Positions 53,646 through 62,612 of a DNA stretch of 64,000 nucleotides are shown piece after piece. Numbering within the stretch: position 1 is the stretch's first letter; the number at the start of each line of letters is the position of its first letter. The stretch spans positions 359,221-423,220 of the forward strand of contig NZ_BMRZ01000005.1 in the NCBI RefSeq assembly GCF_014648895.1. The letters are read 5' to 3'. The translations under genes were made by a program, and so were the position numbers. The notes below the pieces were generated by a model. It saw nothing but the letters and a program-made list of their open reading frames with translations. It had not been told where the DNA came from and did no database searches. The stretch comes from Streptomyces tanashiensis. GTDB lineage: Bacteria; Actinomycetota; Actinomycetes; Streptomycetales; Streptomycetaceae.

Positions 53646-54257
53646 ATGACCGACCCGGCCCCGCGCCGGCGCGGCCGCCCGTCCCGTACCGACGAGGAGA
53701 GCGGACCGGGCGCGCGCGAACGCATCCTGGCGGCGGCCCGCACCCAGTTCGCCGAGCGCGGCTACGACAAGGCCTCGGTGCGCGGCATCGCCAAGGCCGC
53801 CGGCGTGGACCCGGCGCTGGTGCACCACTACTTCGGCACGAAGGACGAGGTCTTCGCCGCCGCCATCGAGGTCTCCTTCGAGCCCGCGGCCGTCCTCCCG
53901 GCGATCCTCGGCGGCCCGCGCGAGGCCATCGGCGAACGCCTCGCGCGCTTCTTCATCGGCGTCTGGGAGAACCCGGCCTCCCGCGCCCCGCTCCTCGCGA
54001 TCGTCCGCTCCGCGCTCACCCACGAGGCGGCGGCCAAGGTGCTGCGGACCTTCGTGCTGCGCCGGCTCCTGGAGCGGATCGCGGCCGAGCTCGACGTGCC
54101 GGACCCGAGCTTCCGCGCGGAGCTCGCCGCCTCCCACATGATCGGGATCGTGATCATGCGGTACGTGATCCAGGTGGAGCCGCTGGCCTCGGCGGACCCG
54201 GAGCGGATCATCGAGCAGGTGGCCCCGACGCTCCAGCGCTACCTGACCGAAAGCTGA
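53646..54257 (+). CDS. TetR-family transcriptional regulator
   Basis: 203 residues. HTH: RERILAAARTQFAERGYDKAS, VRGIAKAAGVDPALVHHYFGTK with recognition helix DPALVHHYF. C-terminal domain of the TetR_C_17/AcrR-like type (LARFFIGVWENPASRAPLLAIV). Begins 40 bp after the isomerase gene and ends 93 bp before ilvD; target not evident. Not necessarily linked to ilvD. Confidence 0.93.
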   Translation: MTDPAPRRRGRPSRTDEESGPGARERILAAARTQFAERGYDKASVRGIAKAAGVDPALVHHYFGTKDEVFAAAIEVSFEPAAVLPAILGGPREAIGERLARFFIGVWENPASRAPLLAIVRSALTHEAAAKVLRTFVLRRLLERIAAELDVPDPSFRAELAASHMIGIVIMRYVIQVEPLASADPERIIEQVAPTLQRYLTES

Positions 54258-54350
54258 ACACTCGTCCCGAATCGCGGACACCCTGTCCGGATCTTGGAGC
54301 CTCGGCGTACGCTCGAATGCAAGCACACCCGTCACGAGGAGCGAGCGACG

Positions 54351-56204
54351 ATGCCCGAGCTGAGGTCCCGCACTGTCACCCACGGCCGCAACATGGCGGG
54401 CGCACGCGCCCTTATGCGCGCCTCCGGTGTACCCGGCGCGGACATCGGCCGGAAGCCGATCATCGCCGTCGCCAACTCCTTCACCGAGTTCGTCCCCGGC
54501 CACACCCACCTCCAGCCGGTCGGCCGGATCGTCTCCGAGGCCATCACCGCCGCCGGCGGCATCGCCCGCGAGTTCAACACGATCGCCGTCGACGACGGCA
54601 TCGCGATGGGCCACGGCGGCATGCTCTACAGCCTGCCCTCCCGGGACCTGATCGCGGACAGCGTGGAGTACATGGTCGAGGCGCACTGCGCCGACGCCCT
54701 GATCTGCATCTCCAACTGCGACAAGATCACCCCCGGCATGCTGATGGCGGCCCTGCGCCTCAACATCCCGACGGTCTTCGTCTCCGGCGGCCCGATGGAG
54801 TCCGGCCGCGCCACGCTCGTCGACGGCTCGGTCCGCACGCTCGACCTGGTCGACGCGATCTCCGACGCGGTGAACCCGAAGATCTCGGACGAGGACATCG
54901 CCCGCATCGAGGAGAACGCCTGCCCGACCTGCGGGTCCTGTTCCGGCATGTTCACCGCCAACTCGATGAACTGCCTGACCGAGGCGATCGGCCTCTCCCT
55001 CCCCGGCAACGGCACGGTGCTCGCCACCCACACCGCCCGCCGCGCGCTCTACGAGAACGCGGCCCGCACGGTCGTCGACATCACCCGTCGCTACTACGAC
55101 GAGGACGACGACTCCGTTCTGCCCCGCTCGATCGCGAGCCGCGCCGCCTTCGAGAACGCCATGGCCCTCGACATCGCCATGGGCGGCTCGACCAACACGA
55201 TCCTCCACCTGCTCGCCGCCGCCCAGGAGGCGGAGCTCGACTACGGCCTGCCGGACATGGACGAGGTCTCCCGCCGGGTTCCCTGCCTGGCCAAGGTCGC
55301 CCCGAACGTCGCCAAGGACCGCACGTACTACATGGAGGACGTGCACCGGGCGGGCGGCATCCCCGCCATCCTCGGCGAGCTGTACCGCGCCGGACTGCTG
55401 AACGAGGACGTCCACGCCGTCCACGCGCCCTCCGTCAAGGAGTGGCTGGAGACCTGGGACGTGCGCGGCGGCTCCCCCTCGGAGGAGGCCGTCGAGCTGT
55501 GGCACGCGGCCCCCGGCTGCGTCCGCTCGGCGACCGCCTTCTCCCAGTCGGAGCGCTGGGACACCCTCGACACGGACGCGGCGAACGGCTGCATCCGCGA
55601 CGCGGCCCACGCGTACTCGAAGGACGGCGGCCTCGCCGTCCTGCACGGCAACCTCGCCGTCGACGGCTGTGTCGTGAAGACCGCCGGCGTGGACGAGTCC
55701 ATCTGGACCTTCGAGGGCCCGGCCGTCGTCTGCGAGTCGCAGGAGGAGGCCGTCGAGAAGATCCTGAACAAGCAGGTCAAGGACGGCGACGTGGTCGTCA
55801 TCCGCTACGAGGGCCCCAAGGGCGGCCCCGGCATGCAGGAGATGCTCTACCCGACCTCCTTCCTCAAGGGCCGCGGCCTGGGCAAGACCTGCGCCCTCGT
55901 CACGGACGGCCGCTTCTCGGGCGGCACCTCGGGCCTCTCCATCGGCCACGCCTCGCCGGAGGCGGCCTCGGGCGGCACGATCGCGTTCGTCGAGGACGGC
56001 GACCGCATCCGCATCGACATCCCGAACCGCTCGATCGAGCTCCTCGTCGACGACGCCACCCTGGCGGCCCGCCGTGAGGCCCTCGGCGGCGTGTACGCGC
56101 CGAAGAACCGGGAGCGCAAGGTGTCGGCGGCGCTGCGGGCGTACGCGGCGATGGCGACGAGCGCCGACAAGGGCGCGGTCCGGGACGTGACGAAGCTGGG
56201 CTGA
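54351..56204 (+). CDS. ilvD: Dihydroxy-acid dehydratase
   Basis: 617 residues from ATG 54351 with GAGGAGCGAG upstream. Dehydrates dihydroxy-isovalerate and -methylvalerate in valine/isoleucine synthesis. Fe-S ligands in SNCDKITPGM and CPTCGSCSGMFTANSMNC, plus DDGIAMGHGGMLYSLPSRDL with a carbamylated-Lys region later at KDGDVVVIRYEG, GPGMQEMLYPTSFLKGRG and TDGRFSGGTSGLSIGH. Followed by a strong terminator. Lies apart from other ilv genes. Confidence 0.97.
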   Translation: MPELRSRTVTHGRNMAGARALMRASGVPGADIGRKPIIAVANSFTEFVPGHTHLQPVGRIVSEAITAAGGIAREFNTIAVDDGIAMGHGGMLYSLPSRDLIADSVEYMVEAHCADALICISNCDKITPGMLMAALRLNIPTVFVSGGPMESGRATLVDGSVRTLDLVDAISDAVNPKISDEDIARIEENACPTCGSCSGMFTANSMNCLTEAIGLSLPGNGTVLATHTARRALYENAARTVVDITRRYYDEDDDSVLPRSIASRAAFENAMALDIAMGGSTNTILHLLAAAQEAELDYGLPDMDEVSRRVPCLAKVAPNVAKDRTYYMEDVHRAGGIPAILGELYRAGLLNEDVHAVHAPSVKEWLETWDVRGGSPSEEAVELWHAAPGCVRSATAFSQSERWDTLDTDAANGCIRDAAHAYSKDGGLAVLHGNLAVDGCVVKTAGVDESIWTFEGPAVVCESQEEAVEKILNKQVKDGDVVVIRYEGPKGGPGMQEMLYPTSFLKGRGLGKTCALVTDGRFSGGTSGLSIGHASPEAASGGTIAFVEDGDRIRIDIPNRSIELLVDDATLAARREALGGVYAPKNRERKVSAALRAYAAMATSADKGAVRDVTKLG

Positions 56205-56221
56205 GCCCGGTAGGGGACGTA

Positions 56222-56263
56222 CGACGGAGGGGAGCGGGCCGAGAAGCCCGCTCCCCTCCGTCG
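56222..56263. terminator. Terminator between ilvD and the kinase gene
   Basis: Perfect 17-bp stem (56222-56238 with 56247-56263), 8-base loop, then TTCTGT. Serves ilvD and possibly the convergent kinase gene ending at 56293. Confidence 0.87.
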
Positions 56264-56292
56264 TTCTGTCCGTCGTTCCGTACGTCAGACGC

Positions 56293-58470
56293 TCACCAGG
56301 ACGCAGGATCGCGCGCGTCCACCGCGAACACCGAGCCGTCCGGCGCCGTCCCGAACACCCGGTCCCCGGCGACGAGCGGCGCGGGCACCAGGGACGCGTA
56401 GCCGAGGCGGCCGTTCTGCAGCCGCGGCCTGGTCTGGCCGATCACCGCTCCGCGCGCGGTGTCGACGGCGATCAGCCGGCCGTCCCCGGCGGAGAAGTAG
56501 AGCCGGTCGCCGTCGCCGAGGACCGGCGCGGACACGTTCCCGGCGGCCGTCTCCAGGTCCCACAGCACGCGGCCCTTCGGCGCGGCGGTGTCGAAGGCGG
56601 TGAGGTGCCCCTCCGCGTCGAGCAGATGGACGACGGCGCCGCGCACGGCGATGCCCCGGAGGTCGATCCGGTAGGGCAGGGACACCGTGCGCACGGGGGC
56701 GTCGTCGCCTCCGCCGGGGCCCACCAGGACCAGGGACTCGACCAGCGAGGACTGGTAGAGGGAGGCGAGGACGAGCGTGCCGTCGCCGGTGCGGCCCAGC
56801 GGGTCGAGGTCGCCGTCCAGGTTCCGCTGCCAGACCACCTCGCCGGTGCCGGGGCGGATCGCGCCCACCCGCGTGTGCGTCCCGTCGAACGAGTTCTCGG
56901 AGACCGTGAGGAGCCCGGACGGCGCGTCGTACGGTCCGGGGAGCGGGACCCCGAAGCCGGTGAGGCCGTGCCGCCACAGCTCCTTGCCGCTGCGGGCGTC
57001 GACCGCCCGGATGCCGCCGACGCCGTCGGACAGGACGACCGCCGAGCCGGCCGGCCGGTGCACCTCGGGGAGCTTCCCGCGGGCCGTCCAGCCGGGGGCA
57101 CCGTCCCCGCCCGCGTACGCCCGCAGGGGACCCGTCGGAGCGGCGGCGCCGACCAGGCCGTCCGCGAGGAACACGGGGGCGTCCGGGGTCTCCTGCTCGA
57201 CGGGCGCGGTCCGCGACCAGAGGATCCGCCCGGTGACCGGGTCGAGCCGGGCGAGACCGATGCCCCGGGCCACGCAGTACAGGGCGCCCGCGTCGTGGGA
57301 GCAGGCGGGGGCGGCCGACGGGCCGTGCTTCTGGAGTCCGGTGTGCCAGCCGGTGAAGGACGTGGCCACCTCGGCCGGGCTCGTCGGGGTCTCGGGCCCG
57401 CGGTCCGCCGGCCGGCTGAGCGCCGCGTACACGCCGGCCGCGGTGAGCGCGAGCGCGGCGGCGACGGCGATCGTCGGGCGCGGCCGGATCCGCGGCCGCG
57501 GGGGGACCCGCAGGCCCCGGCGGCGCGGGGCCGGCGCGGTGACCCGTACCGGCGTGTCCGCGTCCCACGCGGGCGCGGGGCCGCTCTCGCCCTCGGGCAG
57601 GGCGGGCCGCCGCCGCTGTGCCGGTATGAAGGCCTCGGCCGCGTACGAGGGAGGCAGCAGCGCCTGCATGATCTGGTCCGGGGTCGGCCGCTCGACGGGC
57701 TCCTTGGCGAGGCAGCGGGCGACGAGCGGCGCGAGGTCCGCCGGGACGCCCGTCAGGTCCGGCTCGTCGTGGACGACCTGGTACGCCACGATGTACGGGC
57801 TGTCCGAGTCGAAGGGGCCGTGCCCGGTCGCCGCGTGCACCAGCACGGAGCCCAGCGCGAACACGTCCGCGGCCGGCCCGACCTCCCTGGGCCGCTGGAA
57901 CTGCTCGGGCGCCATGAACGGCGGCGAGCCGATGAGTTTGCCCGTCTCCGTGTGCAGGTCGCTGTCGACCGGCCGGGAGATCCCGAAGTCGATGACCTTG
58001 GGCCCGGTGTCGGTCAGCAGGACGTTGCTGGGCTTGAGGTCCCGGTGCACGACCCCGGCCCGGTGGATGTCGCGGAGCGCCTCCGCGAGCCCGGCGGTGA
58101 GGCGGCGCAGTTCGGCCGGGGACAGCGGGCCGTTCCGCTTCACCTGGTCGGCGAGGGTGGGGCCGGGCACGTAGAGCGTCGCCATCCAGGGGCGTACGGC
58201 ATCGGGGTCGGCGTCGACGACCGGTGCGGTGAAGGCCCCGCTGACCCGGCGGGCGGCCGCGACCTCCTGGCGGAAACGCGCCCTGAACTCAGGGTCCTCC
58301 GCGTACCGTGCGTGCACGACCTTGACCGCGAGCCGCAGCCCCGAGGCGGAGGCCGCGAGGTGCACGACGCCCATGCCGCCGGCGCCCAGACATGCCTGGA
58401 GGCGGTAGTCGCCCGCGTATTCGGGCTCTTCCGCTTCCCGGTCGGCACCGGTACCGCGCAACGGTGGCAT
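56293..58470 (-). CDS. Ser/Thr protein kinase with transmembrane segment and PQQ-like beta-propeller
   Basis: 725 residues. Kinase domain 20-285: GAGGMGVVHLA (P-loop), Lys50 in LAVKVV, HRDLKPSNVLL (142-152), DFGIS (161), and APEQF. A Pro/Arg-rich linker, then one transmembrane helix about 333-352 (TIAVAAALALTAAGVYAAL). Extracellular part from 385: repeats such as LDPVTGRILWSR, VDARSGKELWRHG, IRPGTGEVVWQRN and VDTARGAVIGQTR mark a PQQ/beta-propeller sensor. Likely senses an external ligand and signals by phosphorylation; partners unknown. Confidence 0.93.
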   Translation of the reverse strand: MPPLRGTGADREAEEPEYAGDYRLQACLGAGGMGVVHLAASASGLRLAVKVVHARYAEDPEFRARFRQEVAAARRVSGAFTAPVVDADPDAVRPWMATLYVPGPTLADQVKRNGPLSPAELRRLTAGLAEALRDIHRAGVVHRDLKPSNVLLTDTGPKVIDFGISRPVDSDLHTETGKLIGSPPFMAPEQFQRPREVGPAADVFALGSVLVHAATGHGPFDSDSPYIVAYQVVHDEPDLTGVPADLAPLVARCLAKEPVERPTPDQIMQALLPPSYAAEAFIPAQRRRPALPEGESGPAPAWDADTPVRVTAPAPRRRGLRVPPRPRIRPRPTIAVAAALALTAAGVYAALSRPADRGPETPTSPAEVATSFTGWHTGLQKHGPSAAPACSHDAGALYCVARGIGLARLDPVTGRILWSRTAPVEQETPDAPVFLADGLVGAAAPTGPLRAYAGGDGAPGWTARGKLPEVHRPAGSAVVLSDGVGGIRAVDARSGKELWRHGLTGFGVPLPGPYDAPSGLLTVSENSFDGTHTRVGAIRPGTGEVVWQRNLDGDLDPLGRTGDGTLVLASLYQSSLVESLVLVGPGGGDDAPVRTVSLPYRIDLRGIAVRGAVVHLLDAEGHLTAFDTAAPKGRVLWDLETAAGNVSAPVLGDGDRLYFSAGDGRLIAVDTARGAVIGQTRPRLQNGRLGYASLVPAPLVAGDRVFGTAPDGSVFAVDARDPASW

Positions 58471-58627
58471 CGCCCACCCCCGTGAGTCCCCGTCCGCGTC
58501 GCGCGCACGTGCGCGACCCGACGGAGCCTAGTCCATGGTGCCCGCGAAGTCGGTGGGGCTTGCTAGCCTGCGCGTCGCGGAGAGTGAAACTCGGCGGAGC
58601 GCTTTTGCGCCACAGGGGGAGGACGTC

Positions 58628-58879
58628 ATGACCACGCGCTACGAGGTCGCACCGGGGTACCGGGTCAACGTGCGTTCGGGACCGAGCACCAAGTACCCGG
58701 TCGTCCGCTCGCTCGCACCGGGAGCGACGGTCGCGATCAAATGCCAGAAGTACGGCGAGTGGGTCGACGGCCCGTACGGCACGACGAACATCTGGGACAA
58801 CATAGCGCCGGGCGAGTACCTCTCCGACGCGTACGTGCACACGGGCAGCGACGGCATGGTCGCGCCGCGCTGCGTCTGA
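58628..58879 (+). CDS. Small SH3b-domain protein
   Basis: 83 residues from ATG 58628 with GGGGAGGA upstream. The pattern YRVNVRSGPSTKYPVVRSL, ATVAIKCQKYGEWVDGPYGT and WDNIAPGEYLSDAYVHTG is a bacterial SH3 domain of the kind that binds cell wall, but there is no signal peptide and only two Cys (KCQ, RCV), so location is uncertain. Divergent from the kinase gene; the two may share regulation. Confidence 0.85.
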   Translation: MTTRYEVAPGYRVNVRSGPSTKYPVVRSLAPGATVAIKCQKYGEWVDGPYGTTNIWDNIAPGEYLSDAYVHTGSDGMVAPRCV

Positions 58880-58914
58880 GCCTCTTCGCCGGCGCCCCGG
58901 GGATAATCGACCCC

Positions 58915-59421
58915 GTGAGCGACGAAGAGCAGACCCCCAGCAAGATCGGCAGCGGCCCGCGGCCGGAGGAGATCCGCTTCTTCGGCACGACCTGGGTCGA
59001 CCACAGCGGCAACTACGCCCTGCGCCGCGCGGGCCTGGCCGCCGGTTCGCTCGCCGCCGCCGTCGCGGCCTGCTTCGTGCTGCGCTTCGCCTACGAGGGC
59101 CTGCAGATCGCCGACGTCGGCGGCATCGTCAACCTGCTGGTCGTCATCATGTTCGCGATCTGCAGCGCCATCGCCTTCCGCAAGACCTGGGAGGGCTTCG
59201 TCCGCCGCCCGGCCGACCCGGCCCGCGAGGAGTCCCTCCGCAGCCTGAAGATGATCGGCTTCATCGGTTCCCTCCTCGCCTACGGCGCCCGCTGCTTCGT
59301 GGAGGCCCCGGGCGAGAAGCTGCACCGCGCGGAGTACGAGACGGCCGTCGCCCAGTACGAGAAGCGCCGCTCCACCCGTACGGGCAACCCGGCCACCCGC
59401 AAGAAGCCGAAGCGCAAGTAG
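58915..59421 (+). CDS. Small membrane protein of unknown function
   Basis: 168 residues from GTG 58915; GATAAT at 58902-58907 gives a leaderless start 36 bp after the SH3 gene. Two or three transmembrane helices (GLAAGSLAAAVAACFVLRFAY; GGIVNLLVVIMFAICSAIAF; MIGFIGSLLAYGAR). Conserved-looking RFFGTTWVDHSGNYALRRAG before the first helix, and a basic C-terminus (RTGNPATRKKPKRK). No family recognised. Confidence 0.75.
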   Translation: MSDEEQTPSKIGSGPRPEEIRFFGTTWVDHSGNYALRRAGLAAGSLAAAVAACFVLRFAYEGLQIADVGGIVNLLVVIMFAICSAIAFRKTWEGFVRRPADPAREESLRSLKMIGFIGSLLAYGARCFVEAPGEKLHRAEYETAVAQYEKRRSTRTGNPATRKKPKRK

Positions 59422-59443
59422 GAGCCCGGTCCCGTCCCGGTCC

Positions 59444-59488
59444 TTGACGCTCGGCACCCCCAGGCGCACTATTCATCACATGATGAAT
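59444..59488 (+). promoter_or_regulatory. Leaderless promoter with overlapping palindromic operator
   Basis: TTGACG (-35, 59444-59449), 17-bp spacer, CACTAT (-10, 59467-59472), then 7 bases to the ATG at 59480. A perfect 18-bp palindrome, ATTCATCA-CA-TGATGAAT (59471-59488), covers the -10 end and the start codon. Such sites are bound by GntR/MarR/TetR-type repressors; no regulator gene is adjacent. Confidence 0.8.
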
Positions 59489-60337
59489 TACTCGGCGGGC
59501 GAGGCCGTCGACAAGGCATCCACCCGCGGCGCAGCCGCCACCGCGGCCGTCACCGCACAGAACCTCACCGCCACACGAGGCGACCGCCAGGTCCTCCGCG
59601 GCCTCGACTTCACCGTCCCCGCCGGCCGCATCACCGGCCTCCTCGGCCCCTCCGGCTGCGGCAAGACCACCCTCATGCGCACGATCGTCGGCACCCAGGC
59701 CAAGGTCACCGGCACCCTCCAGGTCCTCGGCCGCCCCGCCGGCGACCCCGCCCTCCGCTCCCGCATCGGCTACGTCACCCAGGCCCCGTCCGTCTACGAC
59801 GACCTGACCGTCCGCCAGAACCTCGACTACTTCGCCGCCGTCCTGCTCCCCGGCCGCGCCCACCGCCACGACCGCCGCACCGCCGTCGACCGGGCCATCG
59901 AGGACGTCGACCTCGCCGACCACGCCGGCTCCCTCGCCGGACGGCTCTCCGGCGGCCAGCGCAGCCGGGTCTCCCTCGCCGTCGCCCTGCTCGGCACCCC
60001 GGAGCTCCTCGTCCTCGACGAACCCACGGTCGGCCTCGACCCCGTCCTCCGCCGCGACCTGTGGAACCTCTTCCACCGGCTCGCCGCCGAACGGGGCACC
60101 ACCCTCCTCGTCTCCTCCCACGTGATGGACGAGGCCGAGCGCTGCCACCGGCTCCTCCTCATGCGCGAGGGCGAGATCCTCGCCGAGGACACCCCCGAGG
60201 CGCTCCGCCGCCGCAACGACACGGCCACCGTCGAAGAGGCCTTCCTCCACCTCGTCGACGCGGCGAACACCCGCGCCGCCCAGGCCGCCCGGGCCGCCCG
60301 AGGAACAGAGGCAACCACCGAGGAGCCCCGCCCGTGA
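59480..60337 (+). CDS. ABC-2 type exporter ATPase
   Basis: 285 residues from ATG 59480. The upstream TTG in the longer frame is the -35 box. Walker A GPSGCGKTTLMR, Q-loop YVTQAPSVYDD, signature LSGGQRSRVSLA, Walker B LLVLDEPTVGLDP, H-loop SSHVMDEAERC. DrrA/CcmA-like drug or lipid exporter subunit. Overlaps the permease gene by GTGA. Confidence 0.93.
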   Translation: MMNYSAGEAVDKASTRGAAATAAVTAQNLTATRGDRQVLRGLDFTVPAGRITGLLGPSGCGKTTLMRTIVGTQAKVTGTLQVLGRPAGDPALRSRIGYVTQAPSVYDDLTVRQNLDYFAAVLLPGRAHRHDRRTAVDRAIEDVDLADHAGSLAGRLSGGQRSRVSLAVALLGTPELLVLDEPTVGLDPVLRRDLWNLFHRLAAERGTTLLVSSHVMDEAERCHRLLLMREGEILAEDTPEALRRRNDTATVEEAFLHLVDAANTRAAQAARAARGTEATTEEPRP

Positions 60338-61071
60338 ACGCGAACCGCACCCTCGCCACCTCCGCCCGCGTCCTGCGCCAGCTGCGCCACGACCCGCGCT
60401 CGATCGCCCTGATGCTCCTCGTCCCCTGCCTGATGCTCTTCCTGCTCCGCTACGTCTTCGACGGCAGCCCGGGGACCTTCGACAGCATCGGCGCCTCGCT
60501 CCTCGGCATCTTCCCCCTCATCACGATGTTCCTGGTGACCTCCATCGCCACCCTCAGGGAACGCACCTCCGGCACCCTCGAACGCCTCCTCGCCATGCCC
60601 CTCGGCAAGACCGACCTCATCGCCGGCTACGCCCTCGCCTTCGGACTCGTCGCCGTCCTCCAGTCCGTCCTGGCCACCGGCCTCGCCGTCTGGTTCCTCG
60701 GCCTCGACGTCATCGGCTCCCCCTGGCTCCTCCTCCTGGTGGCCCTCCTCGACGCCCTCCTCGGAACCGCCCTCGGCCTCTTCGTCTCCGCCTTCGCCGC
60801 GTCCGAGTTCCAGGCCGTCCAGTTCATGCCGGCCGTGATCTTCCCCCAGCTCCTGCTCTGCGGCCTGTTCACCCCGCGCGACCGGATGGCCCCCGCACTC
60901 GAAGCGATCTCCGACGTCCTGCCGATGTCGTACGCCGTCGACGGCATGAACCAGGTCCTCCGCCACCCCGACGTCACCGGCGACTTCGTCCGCGACGCCC
61001 TCGTCGTCGCCGGCTGCGCCGTCCTGGTCCTCGGCCTCGGCGCGGCCACCCTCCGCCGCCGCACCGCCTGA
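60334..61071 (+). CDS. ABC-2 type exporter permease
   Basis: 245 residues, GTG overlapping the ATPase stop. Six transmembrane segments (IALMLLVPCLMLFLLRYVF; SLLGIFPLITMFLVTSIAT; GYALAFGLVAVLQSVLATGLAV; PWLLLLVALLDALLGTALGLF; FMPAVIFPQLLLCGLF; ALVVAGCAVLVLGLGAA), with ABC-2 signatures RERTSGTLERLLAMPLGKT and LPMSYAVDGMNQVL. Pairs with the ATPase in one exporter; substrate unknown. Confidence 0.92.
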   Translation: MNANRTLATSARVLRQLRHDPRSIALMLLVPCLMLFLLRYVFDGSPGTFDSIGASLLGIFPLITMFLVTSIATLRERTSGTLERLLAMPLGKTDLIAGYALAFGLVAVLQSVLATGLAVWFLGLDVIGSPWLLLLVALLDALLGTALGLFVSAFAASEFQAVQFMPAVIFPQLLLCGLFTPRDRMAPALEAISDVLPMSYAVDGMNQVLRHPDVTGDFVRDALVVAGCAVLVLGLGAATLRRRTA

Positions 61072-61165
61072 CCGCCCCTGACCGCCCCTCGGACACCCCA
61101 CGCACCCCGGCCCCCACCGGTGAAAGGATGTCCAAAAGACCCCCTCCGGCGAGGTGAACAGACCC

Positions 61166-61975
61166 ATGACCCAGACCGTCGCAGTCCTCGGTACCGGCAA
61201 GATCGGTGAAGCGCTCCTCAGCGGCATGATCCGCGCCGGCTGGCGCCCCGCGAACCTCCTGGTCACCGCCCGCCGCGCCGAACGCGCCGAGGAGCTCCGC
61301 ACCCGCTACGGCGTCGAGACCGTCACCAACGCCGAGGCCGCCAAGCGCGCCGACACCCTCATCCTGGCCGTCAAGCCCCAGGACATGGGCCGCCTCCTCG
61401 ACGAGCTCGCCCCGCACGTCGCCGCCGACCGCCTGGTCATCAGCGCCGCCGCCGGCATCCCCACCTCGTTCATCGAGGACCGCCTCACCACCGGCACCCC
61501 CGTCGTCCGCGTCATGCCGAACACCCCCGTCCTCGTCGACGAGGGCATGTCCGTCATCTCGGCCGGCAGCCACGCCACCCCCGAGCACCTCGCCCACACC
61601 GAGGAGATCTTCGGCGGCGTCGGCAAGACCCTCCGCGTCCCCGAGTCCCAGCAGGACGCCGCCACCGCCCTCTCCGGCTCGGGACCCGCGTACTTCTACT
61701 TCCTCGTCGAAGCCATGACCGACGCCGGCATCCTCCTCGGCCTGCCCCGCGCCCAGGCCCACGACCTCATCGTCCAGGCCGCCATCGGCGCCGCCGTGAT
61801 GCTCCGCGACAGCGGCGAACACCCGGTCAAGCTCCGCGAGGCCGTCACCTCCCCGGCCGGCACCACCATCAGCGCCATCCGCGAGCTGGAGAACCACGGC
61901 GTACGCGCCGCCCTGATCGCCGCGCTGGAAGCGGCCCGCGACCGCAGCCGCGAGCTCGCCTCCGGCAACAGCTGA
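61166..61975 (+). CDS. proC: Pyrroline-5-carboxylate reductase
   Basis: Last step of proline synthesis. 269 residues from ATG 61166 with GAGGTGA nine bases upstream, preferred to GTG 61154. Rossmann motif VAVLGTGKIGEALLSGM, AVKPQDM, SAAAGIPTSFIE, VRVMPNTPVLVDEG, ALSGSGPAYFYFLVEAMTDA and TSPAGTTISAIRELE. All conserved residues present. Confidence 0.97.
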   Translation: MTQTVAVLGTGKIGEALLSGMIRAGWRPANLLVTARRAERAEELRTRYGVETVTNAEAAKRADTLILAVKPQDMGRLLDELAPHVAADRLVISAAAGIPTSFIEDRLTTGTPVVRVMPNTPVLVDEGMSVISAGSHATPEHLAHTEEIFGGVGKTLRVPESQQDAATALSGSGPAYFYFLVEAMTDAGILLGLPRAQAHDLIVQAAIGAAVMLRDSGEHPVKLREAVTSPAGTTISAIRELENHGVRAALIAALEAARDRSRELASGNS

Positions 61976-61976
61976 C

Positions 61977-62567
61977 CTACGCGGCCGAGACCGCGCCCTT
62001 CACCACGTCCTCCGTGGTCACGACCCGGGCGAACCGCCCGCCGTGCAGCGACACCGCCGTCGCCCGGGTCAGCTCCTCCGCCGTCTGCGTCCAGCCGAAC
62101 GGCCCGGCCAGATCGAACGTGTGCATCGCGTCCAGCGCGAACAGCACGTCGTACCCGAGGTTCCCGCCCATCCGGGCCGTGGTCTCGTTGCACATGTTGG
62201 TCTGGATCCCCACGACCACGATCTGCCGGACCCCGGCACCCTTCAGCCAGGCGTCCAGGTCCGGCTCCCCGTAGAAGGCGGAGTTCACCGACTTCGTCAC
62301 CAGGAGCTCGGGACCGGACCCCTTCCCCCGCCGCTCCTCGACGAACTCCTTGAACCCGTTCCCCTCGGTCCCCGGAGCCAGCGGCGAACCCGCCTGCGAA
62401 GAGTCGTGCCGTACGAAGACGACCGGCCGCCCCGTCCCCTGCCAGGCATCGATCAGAGCCGCGATGTTCGCCTCCGCCTCAGGATTGTTCCGCCGGCCCC
62501 AGAACTCCTGCTCGAAGCCCTTCTGCACATCGACGACCACCAGCGCTGCGTTCTCGTTGATCTCCAT
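61977..62567 (-). CDS. Isochorismatase-like cysteine hydrolase
   Basis: 196 residues with GGAGGATC upstream of the ATG. Catalytic triad: Asp in LVVVDVQKGF, Lys in VTKSVNSAFYG, Cys in IQTNMCNETTARMGG. The family includes nicotinamidases and N-carbamoyl hydrolases; the longer NPEAEANIAALIDAW region does not decide among them. One base separates its stop from the proC stop. Divergent from the GlxA-like regulator, which may control it. Confidence 0.9.
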   Translation of the reverse strand: MEINENAALVVVDVQKGFEQEFWGRRNNPEAEANIAALIDAWQGTGRPVVFVRHDSSQAGSPLAPGTEGNGFKEFVEERRGKGSGPELLVTKSVNSAFYGEPDLDAWLKGAGVRQIVVVGIQTNMCNETTARMGGNLGYDVLFALDAMHTFDLAGPFGWTQTAEELTRATAVSLHGGRFARVVTTEDVVKGAVSAA

Positions 62568-62612
62568 GACAACGATCCTCCCGCCGGACCACCCCGCCTC
62601 CCAGAGGGGGGA

